Shown: positions 1-6,284 of the stretch, one piece after another
Numbering within the stretch: the first letter of the stretch is position 1
Layout of the letters: each line of letters starts with the position of its first letter
Assembly (NCBI GenBank): GCA_900539605.1
Contig: UQCS01000045.1
Span: forward strand, 1 to 10,956
Direction: 5' to 3'
From: an uncultured Azospirillum sp.
Lineage (GTDB): Bacteria; Pseudomonadota; Alphaproteobacteria; RF32; CAG-239
DNA length: 10,956 nt
Made by a program: the position numbers and the translations under genes
Notes under the pieces: model-generated
Seen by the model: the letters and a program-made list of their open reading frames with translations, nothing else
Databases searched by the model: none
Told to the model about the DNA's origin: nothing

Positions 1-71
1 CTTAGCTCAGCTGGTAGAGCAACGCATTCGTAATGCGTGGGTCGAGTGTTCGAATCACTTAGTCGGCACCA
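1..71 (+). tRNA. tRNA-Thr (anticodon CGT), 5' end cut by window edge
   Basis: The D arm (stem GCTC/GAGC), a five-pair anticodon stem ACGCA/TGCGT with the seven-base loop TTCGTAA, and a T arm with loop TTCGAAT are all visible. The anticodon CGT at 29-31 reads ACG, a threonine codon. The 3' acceptor strand AGTCGGC is followed by discriminator A and an encoded CCA ending at 71. Pairing implies that the 5' strand starts GCCGACT, so about five bases lie outside the window. The gene is intact as far as it can be seen, and its terminator follows directly. Confidence 0.95.
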
Positions 72-85
72 TTTTGAGTTTTTTT

Positions 86-119
86 AAAAAATCCCGTTGT
101 CAAAGACAGCGGGATTTTT
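86..119 (+). terminator. Intrinsic terminator of the tRNA transcript
   Basis: A 14-pair stem (86-99 with 105-118, one G-T pair) closes a five-base loop, CAAAG. It has an A-run on the left and a T-run on the right, so it can work in both directions. It lies 15 bases after the tRNA CCA end. Confidence 0.9.
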
Positions 120-191
120 GCGTTGCTATGCTTCCGTCCGTAGGTCTCGGCGGCAGACCGTGCGGCAACTTCCGGCGTTGGATTTTCTATG

Positions 192-220
192 TTGACAAAT
201 TTTGTCTAATCGTGTTATCG
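192..220 (+). promoter_or_regulatory. Probable promoter with a small palindrome, for the membrane protein gene
   Basis: A perfect TTGACA -35 box (192-197) is followed after 17 bases by TTATCG, a poor -10. The -35 box overlaps the inverted repeat GACAAA-T-TTTGTC (194-206), which could be a repressor site. Twelve bases from here, ATTTTGTCTAAT at 199-210, recur exactly at 1001-1012 ahead of the phosphatase gene. The -35 is strong evidence; the -10 and the operator reading are inference. Confidence 0.45.
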
Positions 221-242
221 TAAGGAATAAAAAAGATTATTA

Positions 243-785
243 ATGATATTTTTAAATTTATCAAATATGAAAACAAAAATTTACAAAATTTTGAAGGCGT
301 TGGCTGTTGTTTTGGTTGCGGCCGCTTTTTTGGCGCCGTTTCCGGTTCCTTATCTGTATAAATTGGATCGCGAACTGGTCGGCGAAGGCACTTTTGTCAG
401 CCACTATTCCGAGTATCAACCCCGTCCCGACCGGATGCGCAATACGTTGGTGAGCCATTTTAGGTATTATAACCGGATGTGTAATCGGTGGGAGGTTTTG
501 GACATGAATGGTGTCGACAATTCTTGCTTGTTGCCTGAGACGCTTACTGCTGGACAGCATATTTACGTTTATGCGGTTGGACCGTTGAAGTGGACGGCGG
601 CGACGACGGTCAAAGACGATCTGCGCGGCGTATTTTTTATGCGGGCGCTGATAGAGTTCTGTGTCAGAGTATTTTTTCTGGCAATGGGTGTCGTGCTGTT
701 TTATATGTTTCGCAGCAACAAAAACGGCGGTGGCATTTCCAATCCGACTTCAATGCTTTTGCTTACAACGGCTTTACGGTTTTAG
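243..785 (+). CDS. Two-helix membrane protein, unknown function
   Basis: The 180-residue protein is not recognised. A hydrophobic helix at about residues 17-33 follows a lysine-rich start. An extracytoplasmic-looking region with four cysteines follows (about 35-125), and a second helix at about 135-157 leads into a short polar tail, FRSNKNGGG. The expected topology is both ends in the cytoplasm with the middle part outside. The start is uncertain: ATG 243 lies 16 bases after AAGGA (222-226), while ATG 267 would begin MKTKIYKILK and give a more typical signal-anchor start of 172 residues. The last 15 residues are low in character and a neighbouring frame stays open to 889, so a late frameshift is possible but not shown. 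The gene is alone, with its own promoter and tandem terminators. Confidence 0.6.
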   Translation: MIFLNLSNMKTKIYKILKALAVVLVAAAFLAPFPVPYLYKLDRELVGEGTFVSHYSEYQPRPDRMRNTLVSHFRYYNRMCNRWEVLDMNGVDNSCLLPETLTAGQHIYVYAVGPLKWTAATTVKDDLRGVFFMRALIEFCVRVFFLAMGVVLFYMFRSNKNGGGISNPTSMLLLTTALRF

Positions 786-830
786 TTTCGGAAAGTCTTA
801 TGTTTTCTGCAAGTCGTGAAAGCATATTTC

Positions 831-869
831 AACAGAGTTCCTTCATCAGTGAAGCGGCTCTGTTTTTTT
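831..869 (+). terminator. Terminator 1 of the membrane protein gene
   Basis: AACAGAG (831-837) pairs with CTCTGTT (858-864), with an inner CTTCA/TGAAG stem and a TCAG loop. It ends in a run of seven T. Confidence 0.85.
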
Positions 870-871
870 AT

Positions 872-904
872 AAAAACCCTGATTGTTGAAATCAGGGTTT
901 TTCA
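872..904. terminator. Terminator 2, tandem and bidirectional
   Basis: A perfect 13-pair stem (872-884 with 890-902) has loop GTTGA and an A-run and T-run at its two ends. It lies three bases after terminator 1, giving back-to-back termination. Confidence 0.85.
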
Positions 905-1035
905 ATTTTGAGGAGGATGTTATAAACCTGTCGGTGTTGTTTTTATCCTGCCTTTTGAGACATCATTTTTTCCGAAAGGGTTATAAATGTAATCTAGTTT
1001 ATTTTGTCTAATATGTCAAGGCGGATTGTTTGAGC

Positions 1036-1063
1036 TTGCTATTATGATATTGTGCTCTATAAT
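1036..1063 (+). promoter_or_regulatory. Promoter of the histidine phosphatase gene
   Basis: TTGCTA (1036-1041), a 16-base spacer and a perfect TATAAT (1058-1063) end 34 bases before the TTG start. The 12-base repeat ATTTTGTCTAAT (1001-1012) lies just upstream. Confidence 0.6.
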
Positions 1064-1097
1064 TAATAATTAAATTCTGGATTACAGGAGAATAATT

Positions 1098-1676
1098 TTG
1101 CCCAAAGAGTTTTATATATTTCGTCACGGAGAAACCGAACTGAACTGTCAAAAGCGCTGGCAGGGTTCCGGAATGGATTATGATTTGACCGAAAACGGTG
1201 TTGCCCAAGCTCAGAGACTGGCGGCAAAACTACAGGGAAAAGGAATTGAAATCGTGTTTTCCAGTCCTCTGAGAAGAGCCTTTCATACTGCTGAAATTGC
1301 GGCGGCAGTGCTTGGGGTGCCGGTTGCGGTTGAAAATGATCTACGGGAGTGCTTTTATGGTGAAGCGGAAGGGCGCCTGATTATCGATTTACAGCGGGAA
1401 GTTCCGCAAATTGTTAACAATTGGAATCGCCCGCAATTTTGGGACTTGCGTTTTAGCGGCGGCGAAAGTAAAGGTGAAGCTCTGCAACGGGTTTTGGCGG
1501 TTTTGGACCGGTTGGCCGAAGAGAATGCCGCTGTGATTGGTGTGGCAATTCATGGCGGAACCATGGCGTCATTGCTGAATTATTTCGGTTTTGAATTTGA
1601 AGTCATTCCCAACTGTGGAGCCTTTCATTTGATATATGAAAATGGGAAGGGAACCGTAATCGGCGGAATTTTTTGA
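1098..1676 (+). CDS. Histidine phosphatase superfamily protein (phosphoglycerate mutase-like), TTG start
   Basis: A 192-residue branch-1 histidine phosphatase. The phosphohistidine motif RHGE is at residues 9-12 (His10 is the nucleophile). The second motif SSPLRRAFHTA is at 55-65, the acid RE is at 83-84, and the second catalytic histidine is in AIHGGT (His152). All core residues are present, so it should be active. The family includes phosphoglycerate mutases, alpha-ribazole phosphatase (CobC) and broad small-molecule phosphatases. The length of about 190 fits the last two; no cobalamin gene is nearby, so the substrate stays open. The start is TTG, chosen because AGGAG (1086-1090) lies seven bases upstream and the RHG motif then sits at the usual distance from the N-terminus. 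It is a single-gene unit with its own promoter and terminator. Confidence 0.92.
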   Translation: MPKEFYIFRHGETELNCQKRWQGSGMDYDLTENGVAQAQRLAAKLQGKGIEIVFSSPLRRAFHTAEIAAAVLGVPVAVENDLRECFYGEAEGRLIIDLQREVPQIVNNWNRPQFWDLRFSGGESKGEALQRVLAVLDRLAEENAAVIGVAIHGGTMASLLNYFGFEFEVIPNCGAFHLIYENGKGTVIGGIF

Positions 1677-1695
1677 TTGGTGCAGGCAGCTGTCA

Positions 1696-1725
1696 AAAAA
1701 TCCGGCAATGTGAAGCCGGATTTTT
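1696..1725. terminator. Bidirectional terminator between convergent genes
   Basis: An 11-pair stem AAAAATCCGGC / GCCGGATTTTT (1696-1706, 1715-1725) has an 8-base loop. It serves the phosphatase on the plus strand and the deaminase, ending at 1766, on the minus strand. Confidence 0.88.
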
Positions 1726-1765
1726 ACTGGAGTAAGATCGTTACTTCATATAAGACGAATCGAGG

Positions 1766-2218
1766 TTAATATTCGATACGATCCTGTTTATTTTTCCATT
1801 CCTGCATGATTTCGACCGCCTCTTTAATTTCCATATGGTGCAGTTTGATCGGATCTCCTTCGTAAAACACACGGTCGCGAAAACCTATGTTTTCGGCATC
1901 ATATCGATCGGCAGCATAATAAACTTCGGCAATATTGGCCCATTTGCAAGCATTAAGACACATCGGACAGGGCTCGCACGAGGTATAGAGAATGCAGCCG
2001 CTCAAATCAAAACTGTTGAGGTTGTGACAGGCATTGCGGATAGCCATGACTTCACCGTGGGCGGTGGGGTCATTGTCGAGCGCTACCCGGTTGTGTCCTT
2101 CTCCGATAATTTCTCCCTGCCGGTTGACAATGATGCAGCCGAAAGGCGAGCTGCCGCAGTCGATGGATTGTTTACTCAGATGGACGGCCTTAGTCAGATT
2201 TGTCAAATGGTCAATCAT
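1766..2218 (-). CDS. Nucleobase deaminase, guanine deaminase (GuaD)-like
   Basis: A 150-residue member of the zinc-dependent cytidine/deoxycytidylate deaminase fold. The substrate-side motif PFG is at 25-27. The zinc/proton-shuttle motif is PTAHGEVMAIR (51-61; His54 ligand, Glu56 catalytic), and the second motif TSCEPCPMC (79-87) supplies Cys84 and Cys87. Length, the DPTAH and LYTSCEPCPMC blocks and the C-terminal W...EY ending match Bacillus-type GuaD, which deaminates guanine to xanthine. The motif reads H-G-E where most relatives have H-A-E. TadA-like tRNA deaminases share the motifs, but the WKN...EY tail argues for GuaD. The start is supported by AAAAGGAG at 2229-2236, ten bases upstream. 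No purine-catabolism neighbours are present, so guanine as substrate is inferred from family resemblance only. Confidence 0.82.
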   Translation of the reverse strand: MIDHLTNLTKAVHLSKQSIDCGSSPFGCIIVNRQGEIIGEGHNRVALDNDPTAHGEVMAIRNACHNLNSFDLSGCILYTSCEPCPMCLNACKWANIAEVYYAADRYDAENIGFRDRVFYEGDPIKLHHMEIKEAVEIMQEWKNKQDRIEY

Positions 2219-2263
2219 AGAAAATAAACTCCTTTTAAAAATTACAGGTCGCAGATTAACCTA

Positions 2264-2320
2264 AAAACGATGAAAGTAAAGAATTAAAATTTTTTTATCA
2301 AGGCATTCCGGCTTTTGTTC
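2264..2320. repeat. Diverged direct repeat, copy A (promoter-like)
   Basis: This copy matches copy B at 3272-3330: 19 of the first 21 bases agree, then a seven-T run, then TCAA and finally the shared GGCTTTTGTT. On the minus strand it holds TTGATA (2296-2301) and TACTTT (2273-2278) separated by 17 bases, a fair promoter for the deaminase. On the plus strand CCGGCT (2308-2313) and TATAGA (2330-2335) are separated by 16 bases, a weak one. The repeat is directly visible; the promoter role is inference. Confidence 0.6.
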
Positions 2321-2456
2321 GCGTCTTTTTATAGAGTTTCTGCCGAAACATTTATAGAAAAATAAGCAGTGAAATCAGTATTTGGGTACTGAATGCAGTT
2401 GTTTATTTCTGCTTTATATGTGTATATTTTCTTTACGACTGTTATTGATTAAAAAC

Positions 2457-2485
2457 TTGACTTTGTGCAGGGGGGCAAATATACT
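2457..2485 (+). promoter_or_regulatory. Promoter of the HAD hydrolase gene
   Basis: TTGACT (2457-2462), exactly 17 bases, then TATACT (2480-2485), each one base off consensus. It lies 68 bases before the start codon. Confidence 0.65.
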
Positions 2486-2552
2486 GAAAACAAAGCCAAA
2501 AAGAGTACCTTAAAAAGATATTTCTTTTATTTTTATAATCTAAGGATACAAA

Positions 2553-3224
2553 ATGATAATTAAGAATATTTTTTGGGATGTCGACGGTGTGTTGGCAAAT
2601 CTTAATTATGCATATTTTAATTTTTTAACCAAACATCCGAAGTATGCACCGATTTATGGCAATATCAAGTGGGAAGACTTGCCTACGGTTCTGCCGATCA
2701 ATCCCAAATACGGCGCGCTGGAACTTAAGACGCATCCGGAACTCGGAGCGGAGCTTGATTATGATTTTTGCCATTCTCCCGAATTCTTCTGCAACCGTCC
2801 ATTGTACCCTCATGTTATTGATACTTTAAAAGAGCTCAACCGGAAAGGATACCGTCAGTTTACGATGTCGGCAACGTTTGATGTTGAAACAAAGAAAAAG
2901 TTTTTAACCGGCTTATTAAGTGAAGTAACAGACTTTTTAACTATTGAATGTGTGCAGCATGGGAAATTTATGCATGATACCGCCAAAGAAGACATGTTGC
3001 GTAGTTGTTATGAAAAATATGGCCTGAAGGCAGAAGAAACCGTTTTGGTTGATGACCGTATTTATAACCAGCAGGCAGCAATTAAAAGCGGGGCTCATCC
3101 GCTGCGTTACCGCTGTGAGTTCACAACGGATCTGCCCGAAGATATGAGATGGATACCGGAAGTACGAAGTTTGGAGGAATTCAAAAGCTGGCTGTATACG
3201 AATACGTCTATGAAAGAAAAATAA
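2553..3224 (+). CDS. HAD-superfamily hydrolase
   Basis: The 223-residue protein has the four HAD landmarks. Motif I is DVDG in FWDVDGVLAN (nucleophile Asp9, acid Asp11). A motif II-like serine lies in TMSAT (Ser106), a candidate motif III lysine in AKEDM (Lys145), and motif IV is VLVDDR (Asp167, Asp168). The long insert between motifs I and II (about residues 17-90) is a C1-type cap, as in phosphoglycolate phosphatase and beta-phosphoglucomutase relatives. These enzymes remove phosphate from small metabolites; the substrate cannot be told from sequence. The start is supported by AAGGA (2542-2546) six bases before ATG. No clear terminator follows: only a 5-bp stem (3245-3249 with 3266-3270) without a T-run. 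Transcription may therefore run on towards the next gene. Confidence 0.85.
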   Translation: MIIKNIFWDVDGVLANLNYAYFNFLTKHPKYAPIYGNIKWEDLPTVLPINPKYGALELKTHPELGAELDYDFCHSPEFFCNRPLYPHVIDTLKELNRKGYRQFTMSATFDVETKKKFLTGLLSEVTDFLTIECVQHGKFMHDTAKEDMLRSCYEKYGLKAEETVLVDDRIYNQQAAIKSGAHPLRYRCEFTTDLPEDMRWIPEVRSLEEFKSWLYTNTSMKEK

Positions 3225-3271
3225 TGATATAGGGCGCCGGTAGTGGAGATCAAAGGCCGCGGCTGTCTCCG

Positions 3272-3330
3272 AAAATGTTGAAAGTAAAGAATCAGAATCG
3301 TTTTTTTGTCAAAATATCTTGGCTTTTGTT
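3272..3330. repeat. Diverged direct repeat, copy B
   Basis: Second copy of the repeat seen at 2264-2320, in the same orientation, 1,008 bases downstream. It runs into the -35 region of the next gene. Its minus-strand TTGACA and TACTTT boxes are 20 bases apart, too far for a normal promoter, unlike in copy A. Confidence 0.6.
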
Positions 3331-3347
3331 GAAAATTATCTTATAAT
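3319..3347 (+). promoter_or_regulatory. Promoter of the HExxH protein gene
   Basis: TTGGCT (3319-3324), a 17-base spacer, then a perfect TATAAT (3342-3347), 25 bases before the chosen start. This is also why an upstream in-frame TTG at 3319 is not taken as the start codon: it lies inside the -35 box. Confidence 0.7.
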
Positions 3348-3372
3348 CGGTCACAACAAAAAGAGGTATGCC

Positions 3373-4566
3373 ATGGCAGGAAAAAAAGCACGAAAAATCA
3401 TAGTCGGAACGACGTTGGGGCTGACGTTGGCTGCCGGCGTGTCATTGTATCCCCTGATGCGTTATACGGTTGATACCTATGCGGCGGATTTTGACAAAGC
3501 CACGGCGGTGATTGCAGGCGATACGGTTTCCAAACAACAATTTTATGAAAATCTTGATTATCATAACGGCAAATGGGAATTGATGCTGAACAACGGTAAA
3601 GTGGTTGATGCCGGTGAGATAACCGATTTTCGGGTTAAAGACCGCAAGCATCATCAAATATTGCGAAACGTGAAGCTGAAAACGATAGTTGACACCGTTA
3701 GAGTGCGCTACGCCAAAAACAGCGAAAAGCAATATTCCCCGGCGATTGTTTACGGGATGGGAGCCCGGGACAGTTTGGGCTATCTGCCCTCTTTCGGTTT
3801 GTACAGCTGGGATCAGTTGAAAATGCGTTATTTTAAGGCGGATAACGAAAAACTGCAGCGAATTGTGGATTTATTTAATGATAAATATAACTGTACCTGG
3901 CGCCATGAGTATCAGCATTATCTGAATGCCTTGGCCGGTATAGGACGCAGCGGCCAGAGCTATGAAACCAAGTTTGTCGAATGTTGCCTGGATGAAGTCT
4001 CGGCCAATATTGCCCAACTGCTGGAGCAGCGCAAAAACTATCTGAATAATGGAAAGGACGCTTCTTATATTACGTGGCGTTTCAAGTTTTATGCCGACGG
4101 TATTAAAAGCGGAAAAATAAAACCGCAGGCGGGTGTTTACACGAAAGAAGAAATTAAGCTGATTGCCGACGGTGTGTTTGATACTTGGATGAAAGAAAAA
4201 TTTAATTTGTATGTTAAAAGCAGCAGCGGTCGGGCAATTAATATTTTGAGCAAAACCAATTATAACGGAATTCAGCCCAATGAAACACGGCATCGCGAAC
4301 TGATGGCGAAATGTTTTACGATAAACGGCATTGACTTTTATCCTTATATTGCCGGGCGTGAAGATGAAATACGTTCCAAAATTCCCAATGAAAAATTGAA
4401 AGTTTTCCGATACCTGAAAAAGGAAAAGTTCAAAAAAATGACCTATCTCGACAAGCTGGAACAACAGCGAATTGAAAAAGGGGAACGGGAATATAATCTG
4501 ACGTTGGCCAAAAATAGGGCGTTGGCAAAAATGCGCCGTATTCTTAATCGCGGCGATGAACGCTGA
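3373..4566 (+). CDS. Putative secreted or membrane-anchored metallopeptidase-like protein (HExxH)
   Basis: The 397-residue protein starts at ATG 3373, with GAGG (3363-3366) six bases upstream. A lysine/arginine N-region (AGKKARK) and a hydrophobic stretch at about residues 10-30 form a signal peptide or anchor, so the rest should be periplasmic. The metal-binding motif HEYQH is at 178-182. Glu203 or Glu208 in ECCLDEVSAN, 21-26 residues later, could be the third zinc ligand, as in gluzincin peptidases (HExxH plus a downstream Glu). The C-terminal 70 residues are very basic and probably helical. Function and substrate are unknown, and I recognise no named family. HExxH occurs by chance in some proteins, but the spaced DE-x-x-A motif, the helical context and export all fit a peptidase. 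It is a single gene between its own promoter and a terminator. Confidence 0.7.
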   Translation: MAGKKARKIIVGTTLGLTLAAGVSLYPLMRYTVDTYAADFDKATAVIAGDTVSKQQFYENLDYHNGKWELMLNNGKVVDAGEITDFRVKDRKHHQILRNVKLKTIVDTVRVRYAKNSEKQYSPAIVYGMGARDSLGYLPSFGLYSWDQLKMRYFKADNEKLQRIVDLFNDKYNCTWRHEYQHYLNALAGIGRSGQSYETKFVECCLDEVSANIAQLLEQRKNYLNNGKDASYITWRFKFYADGIKSGKIKPQAGVYTKEEIKLIADGVFDTWMKEKFNLYVKSSSGRAINILSKTNYNGIQPNETRHRELMAKCFTINGIDFYPYIAGREDEIRSKIPNEKLKVFRYLKKEKFKKMTYLDKLEQQRIEKGEREYNLTLAKNRALAKMRRILNRGDER

Positions 4567-4570
4567 AAGC

Positions 4571-4597
4571 AAAAGCCGGTTTTTAACCGGCTTTTTT
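4571..4597. terminator. Bidirectional terminator between convergent genes
   Basis: An 11-pair stem AAAAGCCGGTT / AACCGGCTTTT (4571-4581, 4585-4595) has a three-T loop and is extended by a T-run. It ends the HExxH gene and, read on the minus strand, murA, whose stop codon lies inside the T-run. Confidence 0.9.
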
Positions 4598-5894
4598 ATT
4601 CTTCCTGATCATCTTTAATGCGCAAAATATCCGCGCCGACGCCGCGCAGTTTGTGTTCCAGTTTTTCATATCCGCGGTCAAGGTGGTAGACACGGTTGAC
4701 AATCGTTTCCCCTTCGGCGACCAACCCGGCCAGAACCAGGGCAAAAGAAGCACGAAGATCGGTTGCCATGACCTGAGCGCCGTAGAGTTTAGGAACACTG
4801 CGTACAATCGCGGAAGCATGGCCGTGAACATTGATGTTGGCGCCCATACGCAATAGTTCGGGCACATGCATGAAACGGTTTTCAAAAATGGTTTCGGTAA
4901 CCATGGAAGCGCCGTTGGCGGTCAGCATCAAAGTCAGAAACTGTGCCTGCAGGTCAGTCGGAAAACCCGGGTAGTAGTCGGTCATAATGTCCTTGCCTTC
5001 CAAGACACAATTTTCGGCATCAATCATGATACTATGCGGTTTTTCGCTGATGCGTACCCCGGCCTCGACAAGAATTTTCAGCGGGGTTTGCAAAGTTGCG
5101 ACCTGAGCGTTGACTAATTCTATTTTACCGCGGGTGATGGCCGCAGCGACGGCGTATGAGCCGGCTTCAATGCGGTCGGGAATGACTTTATGGATGACAC
5201 CGTGCAGTTCTTTGACGCCTTCGATGGTCAATACCGGCGTGTTGATACCGCTGATTTTGGCCCCCATCGCATTGAGCATTTCTGCCAAATTGCCGATTTC
5301 GGGTTCCATTGCGGCGTTTTCAATCACAGTGGTACCGCGGGCTAAGGTTGCGGCCATTAAAATGTTGCAGGTGGCGCCGACCGAAGCAATGTTAAAAATC
5401 AGGTGCGCGCCTTGGAGGCCGTTTTCGGCTTTGGCAATCACATAACCGTTTTTGATTTCGATTGAAGCCCCCATTTGTTCAAGCGCCGAGAGATGGATGT
5501 CCATCGGGCGTGCCCCGATGGCGCAGCCGCCCGGCAATGAGAGCTCGACGTAATGTTCTCGTGCCAGCAGCGGGCCGAGAACATAATAGGAAGCACGCAT
5601 TTTGCGAACATAGTCATAGGGGGCAACCAAGCTTGCCAGTTGTGTTGTTTGATAGGAATATACTTTGCATGGATTGCCGTCGATGACTTCATCATGGCTG
5701 TCGATTTTGGTTCCGAGTTGTTCGAGCAGCAAATTCATTGAACGGATGTCGGAAAGAAGCGGCATGTTGGTGAGGGTTACCCGTTCGTTTGTGAGAAGAG
5801 AAGCACATATCAACGGCAAAGCGGCGTTTTTGGCACCGCTGATGTAAATTTGTCCGGTAAGCTTATTGCCACCCTTAATTTTCAGTTTGTCCAT
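4596..5894 (-). CDS. murA: UDP-N-acetylglucosamine 1-carboxyvinyltransferase MurA
   Basis: The enzyme transfers enolpyruvate from PEP to UDP-GlcNAc, the first committed step of peptidoglycan synthesis in the cytoplasm. The 432-residue length is normal. The UDP-GlcNAc-binding SGAKNAA has Lys22-Asn23. The loop cysteine is Cys124 in LPGGCAIGARP, the residue alkylated by fosfomycin, so the enzyme should be fosfomycin-sensitive. Arg100 is in KMRAS, the general base Asp314 in YPGFPTDLQAQF, and the C-terminal arginine of LDRGYE is Arg407. The two inside-out barrel repeats are both complete. The start overlaps the end of a small upstream ORF by 20 bases in another frame, suggesting co-transcription and perhaps coupled translation. 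The ribosome-binding site is weak (AGAAAG), which fits coupling. Cys176 replaces the Glu often seen in the VGATEN block. Confidence 0.97.
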   Translation of the reverse strand: MDKLKIKGGNKLTGQIYISGAKNAALPLICASLLTNERVTLTNMPLLSDIRSMNLLLEQLGTKIDSHDEVIDGNPCKVYSYQTTQLASLVAPYDYVRKMRASYYVLGPLLAREHYVELSLPGGCAIGARPMDIHLSALEQMGASIEIKNGYVIAKAENGLQGAHLIFNIASVGATCNILMAATLARGTTVIENAAMEPEIGNLAEMLNAMGAKISGINTPVLTIEGVKELHGVIHKVIPDRIEAGSYAVAAAITRGKIELVNAQVATLQTPLKILVEAGVRISEKPHSIMIDAENCVLEGKDIMTDYYPGFPTDLQAQFLTLMLTANGASMVTETIFENRFMHVPELLRMGANINVHGHASAIVRSVPKLYGAQVMATDLRASFALVLAGLVAEGETIVNRVYHLDRGYEKLEHKLRGVGADILRIKDDQEE

Positions 5895-6027
5895 GGTTTT
5901 GTGCTTTCTGTAATTTCAGTTTTTGCAGAGCTTCCTGCTGTTTTTTGCGTTTTTCAAGATTTTTTTGCAGGGCTTTGGCCTCGCGCTCAAAGCGCAGATC
6001 AGACCGCCGGGGTTTTCTTTCAGTCAT
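5875..6027 (-). CDS. Small highly charged protein upstream of and overlapping murA
   Basis: A 50-residue ORF beginning MTERKPRRSDLRFEREAKAL. It has a good ribosome-binding site (AGGA at 6034-6037, six bases before ATG) and lies directly after the murA promoter. Residues 12-42 are rich in Lys, Glu, Gln and Leu in a pattern expected for one amphipathic helix or short coiled coil; there is no signal peptide or membrane helix. It overlaps murA by 20 bases. Its role is unknown. The close link to murA and the good ribosome-binding site suggest a real protein or a leader ORF that sets murA translation. It is shorter than most gene-finder cut-offs and could be missed in standard annotation. Confidence 0.65.
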   Translation of the reverse strand: MTERKPRRSDLRFEREAKALQKNLEKRKKQQEALQKLKLQKAQNHGQTEN

Positions 6028-6052
6028 ATTAAGTCCTATCGGTAAAATGTCG

Positions 6053-6088
6053 GCTGTTACTATAACAGCTTTCGGTTGTTGAAATCAA
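6053..6088 (-). promoter_or_regulatory. Promoter of the small ORF-murA unit, with palindrome over the -10
   Basis: On the minus strand TTGATT (6083-6088), an 18-base spacer and TATAGT (6059-6064) lie 31 bases before the small ORF. The -10 box sits inside a perfect inverted repeat, GCTGTTA-CTA-TAACAGC (6053-6069), a plausible operator. The boxes are seen; regulation is inferred. Confidence 0.6.
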
Positions 6089-6284
6089 GCGCTTCGGATG
6101 TATTTGTGCAAAACAAAACCCGGCAACAAAAGCCGATTGTGTCAAAGAAGGTAAAAAAAGGCACGCGATAAGACAACTGATAGTTTATAAGAAAAACTTA
6201 ATAATAACTATTGATGTTTATAAAAAAATATGTAAATTATTGATTGTAATTTTCTTAAATCTAAAATTAAGACGGGTGATTGTT

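Larger units (their letters stand above)
786..1097. other. Intergenic region without a gene: two terminators, a promoter, an orphan SD
   Basis: These 312 bases hold tandem stem-loop terminators (831-904) and, near the right end, a promoter for the phosphatase. Between them a strong Shine-Dalgarno-like GAGGAGG (910-916) directly abuts ATG, but that reading is ATG TTA TAA, a two-codon frame. No other credible reading frame or RNA was seen. Confidence 0.6.
2219..2552. other. Intergenic region between divergent genes: promoters and one repeat copy
   Basis: These 334 AT-rich bases carry no credible gene. They hold the ribosome-binding site of the deaminase (2229-2236), repeat copy A (2264-2320) with promoter-like boxes on both strands, and a good plus-strand promoter at 2457-2485. 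A TATAAT at 2534-2539, just before the ribosome-binding site of the HAD gene, has no matching -35 box. Confidence 0.6.

Noticed and set aside
1..71. tRNA gene as an integration site for a mobile element
   Set aside because: No integrase and no repeated copy of the tRNA 3' end was found in the window; the tRNA is followed by an ordinary terminator.
910..925. Strong Shine-Dalgarno GAGGAGG followed by ATG
   Set aside because: The frame is ATG TTA TAA, the spacing to ATG is zero, and the next possible GTG frame gives only about 25 codons without recognisable character.
3319..3372. Upstream TTG start adding 18 residues to the HExxH protein
   Set aside because: The TTG lies in the -35 box and the extension covers the TATAAT box; ATG 3373 has a proper ribosome-binding site and begins a clean signal sequence.
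3871..4572. Long 233-codon minus-strand frame opposite the HExxH gene
   Set aside because: It is a phenylalanine- and isoleucine-rich mirror reading of a lysine- and glutamate-rich gene; the plus-strand gene has promoter, ribosome-binding site and motif support.
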